From positions 3,348,001-3,412,000 of the forward strand of contig JAXRKN010000039.1 of assembly GCA_038502055.1 (NCBI GenBank): a stretch of DNA of 64,000 nt, written 5' to 3'. This stretch comes from Tanytarsus gracilentus. Taxonomy: Eukaryota; Arthropoda; Insecta; Diptera; Chironomidae. Below, piece by piece: positions 11,901 through 22,700 of the stretch. Position 1 is the first letter of the stretch; each line of letters starts with the position of its first letter. The notes beneath the pieces are model-generated. The model worked only from the letters and a program-made list of their open reading frames with translations. It ran no database searches and was not told the DNA's origin. The translations under genes and the position numbers were made by a program.

Positions 11901-13576
11901 TCAGCCAATTGCTTTTCAACGTCAACTGACATTACTTTTGCTGGCCAGTATGGATACTAAAAAATTAAAATAAATTAAATTGTATTGCAAACTAAATATT
12001 TACACTTACGCCTTTAAGTTTGGCCCACACGAGCAGATGTGGTCGCTTGCATGCGGCTGAGAACCAATTTCCTATAACAAACGCACTCGAGTAGCAGTGA
12101 ATGCACGATTCCATCTCATTAATATCTCCAATTATGTACTTCATGACGGGCTTAAGAGCCTTTGCCTTATTCTTATCCACCAATGTCCAATTGTGCTCGA
12201 GCTGCTTCATATCGTGAACGAATGCTTCTGTCGATTTATAGTAAAAGTTTACGATGCGTTCTTCAATTTTCTTATACGAGATTTGAGTCACGATGAGTGG
12301 ATTCACGTCCTTGTTATGCTTAAACGGAATTTCATTCTCAAAAAAGTCTCGTCCCGTTTGTGTGCGAATAGTCTCTAAGATTGTCATTAGCATCTCCTTC
12401 ATCATGTGCTGATCAATTTTGGTATGTCCAAATTTATTCACATCCATTTCCTCCGCGGTTTGAATCTCGAGGCATTCCGGACAAACAAACAAATCGGCAT
12501 TTTTCGGGATGGGATTCGGTCGTACGCAGGCACGATGATAAGAGCATTTACATTTACTACAAGCGAGCGATAAGACAGCGTTATCGAGATGACACTTGAA
12601 GCAATAAGAATCCCAGCCAGGCTGTAAATAATTTTTTGTTATTAAAAATTCTTGAGCGAAAATTGTAACTTACTTTCGGAGGTAAATTTGGAGCTCGATT
12701 TTCGAATGTACGCGACACAAACAGCGTGTCTTCAACATCCTCGATATTCTCGTCATTCTCCTCCTTATCACTTTGCACTGCCAGCTCATCGTTCATCATT
12801 TTAACCATTGATTTGTGGCGACTTCTTCTCCCACGGCTTCTTGAGCGCGATCTCGGTCTCGATGTTGACTTCCGACGCTTTGTTATAGTTTCGTCTTGCA
12901 AAACAATTGTCGAGTCAGACTCATTGTTGCTGATTGGCGAATGTTTTAATGGAATTTCTTTATCCATTAAATCGAGCGATGCTAAACTTTCGGTTTCCAT
13001 TTCCATTTCCGACTCATCATCTCTGTCCGGCGGCAGTGACTCTTCTTTATTCTTTCGTCGACGTGGTGTGTCGGTGTTTGTGAGAAAATTTGAGAGAACT
13101 TTCGATGAATTCGCTGATTGTTGGAGATTTTTCATTTCGCGATTGAGAGTTTTTGTTGGTGGAGTTGTTGTTGTTATTTCTTCTGATGTTGTTGTTGTTG
13201 TTGTTGTTGTATCCACAACCTCATCGATATAAGTGCCTTCCTGAATTGTTAGAGATTGGCTAATTAAGGCCATTTCATGCGGCTCTAGTGCACTTGACTT
13301 GACTGGCGATGAAATTCGATTCAATTTAACTGTTGGTGTTTGCTGCTGCAATGATGCTTCTAAGTTTTGATCTTCCAGCTTATCGGGACCAACTATTTCA
13401 AACGATCTACTGTCCATTGATTGTCGTATTGTAAACTTTCTGATTGGCGATTCAATTCGGTGATCTGCACTTGCTACACGTGCTTTCGGTGAATTTTTCT
13501 CGCTCAGACCGGCAGCTTTGAATGTGATTAATTCTTCACTTTTACTCCTGCTTGCAATATCTTTTGGTTCCGCCAT
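8906..13576 (-). CDS. ZMYND8-like chromatin reader (PHD, bromodomain, PWWP, MYND)
   Basis: Seven exons, 13576-12674, 12621-12010, 11956-11718, 11666-10009, 9947-9700, 9649-9473 and 9418-8906, give 1,449 aa. Domains in order: a 300-residue Ser/Thr and basic N-terminal region with an RS-like block; a PHD-type zinc finger at about 303-355 (YCFKCHLDNAV then C-K-C, H-R-A-C, C-P-E-C); a bromodomain at about 365-470; a zinc motif CIHCYSS just before a PWWP domain (about 485-560, YPYWPAKV and ARFFG-like RFFGAHDRAYIP); a long low-complexity basic region; a coiled coil (ERLKLHAQKTKNEHN onward); a MYND finger at about 1183-1217 (WCSFCLKEARFYCCWNTSYC); and a Gln/Pro-rich tail. This order is that of ZMYND8/ZMYND11 family readers of acetylated and methylated histone H3, with ZMYND8 (RACK7) the better match. 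The MYND domain recruits corepressors in known members. It is nuclear by inference. Confidence 0.9.
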
Positions 13577-15082
13577 AATTCATTGAGAACTTCTTTAATC
13601 TTTCAAGTTAACTGTAAACAAATTTTGAGAAATTTTTAGTTCTAGCCGAGCCGAGACGATAAGCAAAAATGTGTTTGAACTTTTTAATCTTCGTTTTTTT
13701 GGGGGTATAATTGAAAATGATGTAACAACGTGAGATTTAAATTTAAAAATTTAATTTAATCTAAATTCTAAATTATACCTGCAACACCCAAACACAAAAT
13801 GAAACTTTAAATTTTTTTTGAAAGCAGTTGTTTCTCCAATTGAGCAAATAAATACAACTTAAGTTTTCTTCTTCCTTCGCTATCTAAATCCATACACATG
13901 CATAACTTTACTGGTACATACAGCTTGAAATGAATTACTTTCTTTTATTCGATAATATTCAAGGAAAATAATTTTGTAATCGTAAGTGAGAATTTAATTA
14001 CTTTTCTTTATCTTCGCAAAAACGTAAACTTAATTGAGTTCTCATTTTTACTTGAAAGTATTTTAATTTTTTAAAAAGACTTTTACCACATGATGACAAT
14101 TTTATTTATATAAACGGATATGTTTCCAACACAATTATGTGACAAGTGTGCGCAGGAAAAAAAAGTATCTCATAAAAAAATGATCAGCTTGATATTTAAA
14201 TTAATGCTAATTTACTAACTTTAATCAACAAAGTTTGATTTCCTGCTTTTCTGTTATGTGGTCATAATAAGTTAAAATGTTTACCACAAAACCAGTTATT
14301 TTGCATCGTGACGACGATATGATCAATTTTTAGTGTAAGAATATGAAATAATAAATATTTAGGATATTTTGATAAATTAACACCTAAAACGATAAAACAT
14401 TTTGCATTCGTTACCTTTTAATTCACCAATTGTTGTGCATATTCTAAAAATGCCTAATTAAAAAATATTCCTCACTCCTAAAAAAAAGAATTCAATAAAA
14501 GTCTAAAATTGTAAAATCAATTTACCTAAAATTTAACCTTAGCACGACAATCACGTTGCGACTTTTCTCAATTTGAATAGACTTTAATTTCTTAATTGAT
14601 GAAAATCAACTTTAATTTGCGAAGTTTTGAAAATTTGTGATTTCAGACTTTTTTCTCCGCTAGTTCTCGTGTAACAAAAGTCTGAGAGTATTTTTTATAT
14701 ATTTTATTTGATGTTTTTGCGTGTATGACGAAAATTTTGGCAACATCGCATTGACTAGTTTAAAAACTAAAATTTTCAGTTGTTCTTTAAATTTGATCCA
14801 AAATATTTTGAATTTCCTTAATTCAATTAATTTTCTAGCAGTTATTACAAAATTAGCCTGATCTGTTACTAAAATGCACAATTTTTTTCATTAATTTTCA
14901 TGTCATGTTGCCAGTTTTTACATCAATTTTCATAGATCGTCACCACACTAATACACTCGCACATTTTTCTAAATGCTTATCAAATTATCAAAAAAAATTA
15001 AATTAGTTCACAAAAGAAAAATTTCAACTCGAGCTGGTTTTGACTTTTAAGATTGCAAACAGCGTGAAAAGAAAAAAAATCA
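13577..15082. other. Intergenic, AT-rich, no gene supported
   Basis: About 1.5 kb separate the ZMYND8-like start codon from the hAT MITE. The only notable open frame (14660-14881 minus, 73 codons) has no recognisable content and a composition expected from AT-rich noncoding DNA. The ZMYND8-like promoter presumably lies at the left end. Confidence 0.5.
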
Positions 15083-15090
15083 TTTAGTCA

Positions 15091-15219
15091 CAGAGATGGA
15101 CAGTTACAAAAAATTTCATGTCATGTAACTTAATTTTGGGAAATTACATCAATTTTGTATGAAAATGTAATTAATTACATGTAATTTTTACTCGATTACA
15201 ATGAAATTGCCCATCTCTG
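15091..15219 (-). mobile_element. hAT-type MITE, copy 1
   Basis: This is a 129-bp element with terminal inverted repeats cagagatgg / ccatctctg. It is flanked by an 8-bp near-duplication, TTTAGTCA at 15083-15090 and TTCAGTCA at 15220-15227 (7 of 8 identical), as expected for hAT transposition. It has no coding capacity. Its reverse complement aligns along most of its length with the second copy at 41306-41468, including the shared stretches atcgagtaa and ttttcatacaaaatt, so the two are inverted relative to each other. Confidence 0.85.
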
Positions 15220-15394
15220 TTCAGTCATGAATTTTTTTCAATTATTGCTTCGACATCTGACTATGAGTCATGAATTATAAATTTTTTTTAATAATTTAAT
15301 TTTTTTTATCGGAAACATTAAATTTCCCAAGCCTTTATTTTGTGATTTGAAAATTAATTATAAATTTAACGTACTCTCAAAACTTTACTTTAAA

Positions 15395-17138
15395 TTAATT
15401 TTGATCCATTTCGATGTCGGACCAAATAATTTCATTTTCCTCCGATTCATCGGTCTTGTTTCTCGAGTTTTCGCCAGTATCCAATTCCTCCTCTAATGTT
15501 GTATCCAAAGTTGCCGTAGTAACAGAACCGAGTGTCATTAGTCCATTCAATGCGTGTCTATTTGTTGCATCGATGTTAAGCACTTTTGTGTACTGCTCCA
15601 AAGCTGCCGATAAGTTTTTACTTTTTGCGTACAGATCGGCGAGCATTAAATTTATTTTAACATTTGAAGTTGTTGCAGCTGTTTTTTCGAGGAGTTTTAT
15701 GGCAGCTTTTGTGTCTTTGTCATCGACGAGGATTTGGGCGAGAAAGAAAACGGCTTTGGCGTAAAATTCATTCATTTCGAGAGCTTTTTGCAATAAAGGT
15801 TTTGCTTTATCTTTGACAATGGGAGTTTTTAGATAGCTGGATGCAGCCAGTGTAAGTGTCCGAGGAGATTCGCCGAGTAATTTGAGAGCCTTTGTTGCAT
15901 GATTTTGAGCATCCTTGATTTTATCTGATGCCAGTAATATTTCGATTGTCCAACGATGTGCTTCAAATCGATGTGGTTCATGTTTGAGCGCTTCTCTTAA
16001 GCTCTTCAATGCTTCAAATGACTTTTTATTTCCATGTAGAATTTTTGCATTTAAAATTAGTGCGTCCACATTTCTCGATTGAAATTGTTCAATTACTCTT
16101 GTAATGAAATACTGAGCCTTTTCGAATTTGAGACATGAGTAGAGATATGTGGCCATAACAAACCAGTTCTCGGACGTGTAGTGATAGGGCGACACTGACG
16201 ATGGCCTTAAAATTACTTCAAGCTCTCGATTTTTCTTGAACATGTCACAGAGCAGTGCGTATTTTTGAATGCCATCCTTCATGAACGGATACAGGTCGAA
16301 TGATTTTTTGAGATATGAGTAAGCACGATCATAATCACCAGAGAAGTAAAATGATGTTCCAATGAGAGCGAGAATTCGAGGATTAGTTTTCATAGAGTCG
16401 ATAGAAGCGAACGTCGTGATAGCTTCAGCATATTTTCGGCTATTATAAATTTCCGAGACTCCTCGAATATAAAAGTTCACCCATTCGAAGCATGGCTGTT
16501 CAGAGATCGCATTAATTATCAAAGATTGAACTTCATTTCCTTTAATACCGAGATGCAACAGTCCTTCGATGGCTTCAAATGCAAACGGGCACTTCTTGAG
16601 GACTTCCTTGTATGCTGTTTTTGTATCGGGTCCATCTATCTGAACTTTAGCGATGAGCATATTAATTTTCGGCAGTCTTTGCTTCTGTGGAATGGTCAAA
16701 AGAACGGCACCCGCTTCCTTGTACTGAAGATTTTCATAGTAGCATTTGGCAATTCTAAACTTTATCTCAACTTCCGTGAATGTTTCTAAAATGCTCATGA
16801 TGATCTCTTGCTCATCGCCGCCACCATGACCTAGTTTATCTGTGTGCATCGTTCGCCTCATAGAGAGCGCCTTTTCATATTCTTTTTGACTCTCCGTGTA
16901 GTGCTTCATTTCCATGAGACTGGAAAAATTAATATGGTGGAAGGTTGTTATCTCTATTGATTCATTGATGCTTAATAAATTAAATTTACCTATGGGCATT
17001 AAAGATTCTAACAACGATCATTGACTCTTGCGTCAATCCAAATACAGTTGGGCTATTGATGTAGAATTGCGACAGGATGTGACAACTTGAGTAAAGCTCC
17101 TCCTGAAAGAGCTTGTATAATTGCGCAAATGCACTCAT
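15395..17138 (-). CDS. APC7: Anaphase-promoting complex subunit 7 (TPR protein)
   Basis: Two exons, 17138-16990 and 16919-15395, give 557 aa, close to animal APC7 (about 565 aa). The protein is almost wholly tetratricopeptide repeats: KFRIAKCYYENLQYKEAGAV, then IPQKQRLPKINMLIAKV (a segment shared with vertebrate APC7), YKEVLKKCPFAFEAIEGLL and further repeats up to ALEQYTKVLNIDATNRHAL, followed by an acidic tail (EENEIIWSDIEMDQN). APC7 is a scaffold subunit of the anaphase-promoting complex/cyclosome, the nuclear and mitotic ubiquitin ligase that degrades cyclin B and securin; it helps bind the activators Cdc20 and Cdh1. The ATG at 17138 is the first in-frame start and gives the expected N-terminal helix. 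It is head-to-head with the Brainiac-like gene 189 bp away. Confidence 0.92.
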
Positions 17139-17327
17139 TTCTCAACTTAAATTAATTAACCGGTGAAATTCCTTTGCACAAAAAAAATATAAACAATTGA
17201 AGTGCGTTCAGTGTTCGTTGAATTTTTTAATTTCTCAGTTTCTAGCCCTCTAAATTTTTGTTTACAAAAAAAATGATTTAAAATTAATTTTCTCCTTTTT
17301 TTTGCTAGCATTTAAGTGAATTAAATT
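17139..17327. promoter_or_regulatory. Short bidirectional promoter, APC7 / Brainiac-like
   Basis: Only 189 bp separate the two start codons, so both core promoters and leaders must fit here. I saw no TATA box. The gap is AT-rich, with two tttctc/tctca stretches near 17230 that could carry initiators. Confidence 0.4.
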
Positions 17328-18622
17328 ATGTTTCCTCGGAACCGTTTCTTCATTAAGCTTTTTCGTTATTGCTGCGTCATTATAACCGTTCTATTCCTGC
17401 TCGAATATTTTGGTGGTTTCGTTCATTTTTTCGAAGAAAGTTTTGACAAAAATTTTAAACATTCTGATGTGTTTTTTGATGGAGATATTCGTGGTCTTTG
17501 CTCGCAATTGAGAAAAGGACAGAAACCTGAAGTTGCACCAATAAATAATCTAACTTACGCGTATAAAAACAACAATCCGAATAAGTGCAAAGATGAACTG
17601 AAAAATGGATTAACTCCACACCTTCTTATTATTGTAAATTATTTACGAACATCCAGTGAAATACATTTATTAAATCTTTCCTTCAACAGGTTAAATCCAA
17701 AAACTCGAATTTTGAAAGACGAACAGCGATCAGAAATAGCTGGGGATATGAGAAACGCTTCTCGGACGTGATCGTGAGGACAATTTTTACGCTCGGTGTC
17801 GACAGAAAGACCTTAGAAACTGAAAGACCAACCGATATTCAAAAACTAGTCGACTTAGAAGCTGAAAAATTCCAGGATATTATTCAATTTAATTTTATTG
17901 ATGAATATTTCAATAACACCCTCAAAACCGTCAATGGAATGCGATGGAGCAGAGAGAATTGTATTCGCAGCAAATACTTTCTATTTGTTGATGATGACTA
18001 CTACGTGTCGATTAAGAACATTTTGGCGTTCCTTCGAAATCCAGTGAACTATCCGGAGTATCTCGAAGACTACAAAGAGCAACTTAGGAAACTTAATCAG
18101 AGGAAACTTTACTCCACTGGCAACGAATCGACGAGAAATCTACTGAGCTTTGGCCTTAATATGGAATTGCCAGCTGATGCTAAGCTCTTTGCTGGTTTTG
18201 TATTCAACTCGTCACCTCATCGACACAAAAGTAGCAAGTGGTTTGTCTCTCTCGACGAATACAAATACGATAAGTGGCCAACTTATGTGACGGCAGGATC
18301 TTTTCTATTGTCACGTGAAGCATTACAGGAAATGTATTGCACGAGTCTCTACACCAAGTACTTTAGGTGAGAAATTTATAGAATTATATTTCTTAATCGA
18401 ATCTTATCAATTTTTTTTAATTGTAGGTTCGATGACATTTACTTAGGTTTTCTAGCGATGAAAGCTCAAATTGAACCTTTGCATTCCGAAGAATTTTACT
18501 TCCACAAAGCTTCTTATTCAAGTCCAGCTTCTTACCGCTATGTTCTGGCCACCCACGGCTACGATGATCCAAATGAAATGTTAAGGGTTTGGAGCGAAGT
18601 TCGAGCGAATGGATATGCTTAA
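17328..18622 (+). CDS. brn: Beta-1,3-glycosyltransferase, Brainiac-like (GT31)
   Basis: Three exons, 17328-17633, 17690-18366 and 18427-18622 (introns 56 and 60 bp), give 392 aa. It is a type II Golgi membrane protein: a short cytoplasmic tail, then a signal-anchor helix at about residues 13-30 (CCVIITVLFLLEYFGGFV). The catalytic domain has GT31 motifs in order: NFERRTAIRNSW (the R-x-x-I-R-x-S/T-W motif), then YFLFVDDDYYVS with the DDD metal/UDP-sugar site, WPTYVTAGSFLLS (Y-x-x-G), and FDDIYLGFLA (the ED/DD-V-x-x-G-like motif). Drosophila Brainiac adds GlcNAc to mannosyl-glucosylceramide in arthro-series glycolipids that support Notch/EGFR signalling; the same role is inferred here. The first intron removes a stretch that otherwise reads into an unrelated frame, so the two apparent open frames are one gene. 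Confidence 0.88.
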
Positions 18623-18955
18623 AATCATCCAAAGATATAACGAAAAAAATCTAGTGATAGCTGTTGAATTTGCTAAATAATTGATCTTTTTTAAATTAGA
18701 AAAAAAACTTAAACTCCACTTGAGGTAATTAATATAGATCTCTCAAGACAAATTTAGTAATTTATAGAAATCTCTTTATATTCAAACTCGAATAAACACG
18801 CACGTGCAATCCGTTAAATTCAAATTTTTTATCTTCAACTAAGTAGTGTAGTAAATATTTTATTAATAGATTTGAAGTAAATTCATCACGGTTGATAATA
18901 AATTTGAGTATTTAAAATAAGCGTTTCATGTGCAGTTTAAATTTTATCCCGATTC

Positions 18956-19546
18956 TCAGTCACTCTGCTCCACATCGGTATGATCAGTTTTGGACGCGGC
19001 AAATGACAAAATGACTTGCATGCTGTCGATAATTTTGCTAAGACCGAGATCACTTTGCTCCAATGTATCGCTTATTTTAGCGTAGGCAATTTTTTTCTTG
19101 GCAATACGCTCGTCAATTTCTTCTTGTTTCTCCTGCAGTGACAGAATTTGTGCGGCGAGGATGTCTTTATTTTTCTCATCTTGCGCTATCTCGAGTTCAA
19201 TTTTTTGTCGTTTACGTCGGAGGACTTCAATATCTTTGAATGAGGGAGAGAAAAAAATGTTTTTAATTGTCGGAATATTCATAAATTAGGTTACATATTT
19301 AATTAAAATTGTCATGGAAACAGTTAGATAACAATTCTAAAAATATATAACTTTAACTGTTTTTATAAAAGATTCCACGCATCGATAATTTCAAAACTCA
19401 TTTAAATTTAATTTTAAAATTCAATAATATTCTCACTCTCTCCTCAATACCTCATGCATTTGCAGATCATAAAATTTTAACAAATTCTACTCACATTTCA
19501 CAAGTTCCTGATTGTAGTTTTGAATGACTACAGCCTTGTCGGTCAT
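18956..19546 (-). CDS. SSNA1: SSNA1-like microtubule nucleation factor
   Basis: Two exons, 19546-19495 and 19233-18956, give 109 aa; the intron is 261 bp. The first exon encodes MTDKAVVIQNYNQELVK, matching the conserved SSNA1/NA14 start (QNYNNELVK in vertebrates). The rest is a single long coiled coil (RRKRQKIELEIAQDEKNKDI, then LQEKQEEIDERIAKKKIAYA) with a short acidic end. The human protein has 119 aa. SSNA1 forms fibrils at centrosomes, basal bodies and the midbody, and promotes microtubule branching. An apparent longer first exon beginning at 19282 reads through the intron acceptor and lacks the conserved start. The gene is head-to-head with Nup358. Confidence 0.85.
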
Positions 19547-19792
19547 TGTGTCGCTTTTATTGTCCACTTACTCAACCAAAAAGTATAATTAACTTCTTAA
19601 TTCTTAATTTCCTAGCCGAAAAGAAATTGTAAACAATTCGCAATGAAAAAAACCGTTGATAAAAAATTACTCAATCACGAACCCCTCGCAACCAAAAAAA
19701 GAACAAAAAGAAGAACTTTCTTGAAAAATTTGTCAGAAAAACGCAAAAGTTAAGGAAACTAAGGATTAAAATAGTTATAAAAGCTTAATAAT
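19547..19792. promoter_or_regulatory. Short bidirectional promoter, SSNA1 / Nup358
   Basis: The two start codons of this divergent pair are 246 bp apart. No TATA box at a usable distance was seen. Confidence 0.4.
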
Positions 19793-22700
19793 ATGTTTAA
19801 GCTCAACAATAAGCGTGATGTCGATCGACATGTAGCGCAGATGTCGGCAAAACTCTCTGAAAATGAGGTAAGTGGCTGAGATTGAAGTTCGGAGCGTGGC
19901 TAATTTTAAATTTTGCAATTCATTCATTTAGTTAAAGCTATTTCAAATATAAAACGATCAATTTTCATTAAATATGCTTTGATTACTTACAATATCCACA
20001 AACAAATCATTAAACTTAATTATTTAACAAAAATTTCGCAACATCCAGAAAGCCTTGAGAAAATTTCATAAAATTGATTATTTTCTATCTCATTCTATCG
20101 AATAAACAGCAAATGTTCTATTTTTGCACTTGAATTGCCATTCTGTCCTCAATTTCATTTAATTCAAGCTCAATTTTCAAGAATCATTTGAGGAAAATGA
20201 AAATTTCGTTTATTTAATTTTATGTGTTGAAGTTTGTGAGGTTAGAAGGCGGCAAAATTTTTAATAACATAAATTTTTAATTAACAGCGTTCGAGCCGAG
20301 GATTTGCCATCGCCAAGAGCTACGCAAAAGTTAACGAATACGAACTTGCTCGCGATTGGATTCAACGATACATCGACATAAAGTCCGAAGATCCAGCGGC
20401 ATACAAGTTTATGGGCGAAATTTATGAGCATCTAAACAAGCCTGATCAAGCGATCACTTCTTTCCAGCGTTCTTATACATTGAATTCCAAACAAAATGAC
20501 ATTATTAAACATGGTAAGTTCAATGCAAATAAATTTTAATGAAAAACATTTAATTGTTTACTTAATTATTAGTTTGCCGTCTCTTTCTTCACGATGATGG
20601 CTGGTCCTCGAGTCCTTCAAAGGCCAAATACTGGTGCGATTTAGCCGAAACGGAAAATGTACGCGACGATAATGTCTTTAGTCTACGACTTAAAATGGCA
20701 AAGAGCGACAATAAGAAAGGCGAATCTGGTGGAAGTAAATCGGTGGAGGAAATGATATTGAAAGAGATTGCTGCACGACCACACGATGTCAGCCTTCGTA
20801 TTCGACTCGTGAAATTTCTCCTCGACGAAAAGCGCAATAAGGACGCATTTAAGTATTGCTATGATCTCGAGATGAAGAGTATGGAGATGTTTTTACTTTC
20901 GATTGACTGGTACACGACTGTCGCGTCGGTTCTCAATCAAAACGTACAAGATTCATGGAACTACTGGTGTCTCTTGCTGACGACACTCGAGAAGCAAATT
21001 TTCCTCACCCTCAAGAAAGATCTTTCGTTGCAAGCCATCAAGCAGAATAACATCAAAGAAGCGACAAAATTAATCTTTGAGCTTGATCAAGTGCTGAAGA
21101 AAGTGTCTGAAAATCTCAAAGAACTGGCGCCAGTAAAGGAGCTGGCTGATGAGTTTATCAATCATTTCCGTGCCCAAATGTCCCTTCATATTGCAACGCT
21201 CTTGTTTCAAAAGCAACAAATCGCAAATAATGATCAATGGCGAGAAACGACAAAGAAATGTTTACCATTCCTTCTCTTCGCCTTCCAATCGACCACCGTC
21301 AACACCGAAGCGCCGTGGCTTAAGAATACAAATGACGTGATTCGAAATTTATTCACTCATCTCAAGATGGAAGGAGCATTTCGATGTTCTCAAGCAGCTA
21401 GAACCATTTTGGCTTGTAAGGCCGGCAAGAATGAGGACTTGGTCGCTGTAAACTACAAGAGTTGGATGACCATCGATGATATTTTCAATCAAGTTCGTGA
21501 GACATGCTCCGATTTAAATTGGCGTAAAAACATTTATCGTCTTCTCTTTGCAAACGCTGATCAACAATCAAAGATTTCGTCATCTTACTTCGTGCAGAAT
21601 TCATATTTCCAAGAGCCAAAATTCGAGGTAATCTCGTTCAACGATGTTGAAAGTTACGAAGATATGGCTCAATATCTCTACCCTTCATCGCTCGATCATC
21701 ATGTTTACTTAGGTCTAGGACGAAAGGATTTGAGCTCCTACAAGTGTCGCACTTTTGGTGGCTTAAACTTGTCAACCTCAAATCTCATCAATTGCAATCC
21801 AGAGACGATTAATCGCATCGACATCGACTCATTTCTCTATTGCGCAATTATTCAAGCGAAGCGTCGATTGGAGGCTGAGAAAGTCAGCTATGAGAGTTTC
21901 AACAATAAGCCTAATGAAAAACCCATTATATTACCAGCAGCTAATATTGTCGAAGGACTTTGTACCGAGGAACAAAACGACTGGTGGTTGAGTGCATTTA
22001 AGATTTACAAGAACATTTCCGGAGAAAATCTTGCTCAGCTCAAAGCAACTCTCCAATTTGGAATTGAAGCTGTTCGTGGAATAGATACGCCCAAAGTTGA
22101 TGTAATTATTTTGCTACTACTTGGCGAAACTCTCCTGAATCGAGCGAGTAATTGTGATAAGGCTGAGGAGCGCAGACATTTGGAACTTCGAGTTGAGTAC
22201 ATCTACAAATTCGCAATGAAAATGCTCCGTCACCGTGAATCCGACAGTATGAGACGAATCTTTAAGTTTGCAACGAACAATTATGATTTGGAGAGAAAAA
22301 TTGATAAGCTTACAGGAAACGCCATTGGACACTTGTCGGGTCTCTATTTTAAGCGTGAAGAGTACAAGGAATTTGTTGAGGACTTTAATGGCTTGCAGAA
22401 TCCGTGGGCCCACTATTTTAAGGCTGACGCATATAAGAAGCTCGATGAAGCGGGAAAAACGCCAAAGAAATCGCGAAAACTCTATGCTGAAAAAGCACGT
22501 GAAAACTTGATGGAGACTCTCGCATTGATCGATGGAAATGAAAATTACGACAAAAATTGTCCTCTACGTATTCAAGTCGAGAAGGATCTTAAGCGTCTCA
22601 AGTATGATTTGTCGACATCATTCAATGAGGACTTGGAGCTTCACAATACCTCGCAAAATGGATATAATGAGGAAGAAATTTTCCATAATGCTTCTTCGAG

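Noticed and set aside
14660..14881. 73-codon minus-strand frame between ZMYND8-like and APC7 genes
   Set aside because: Lys/Ile/Leu-rich composition expected from AT-rich DNA, with no domain or splice partner.
17328..17771. Apparent separate 147-codon gene ending before the next open frame
   Set aside because: It is exon 1 of the Brainiac-like gene reading through a 56-bp intron; splicing at 17634-17689 restores the GT31 RRTAIRNSW motif.
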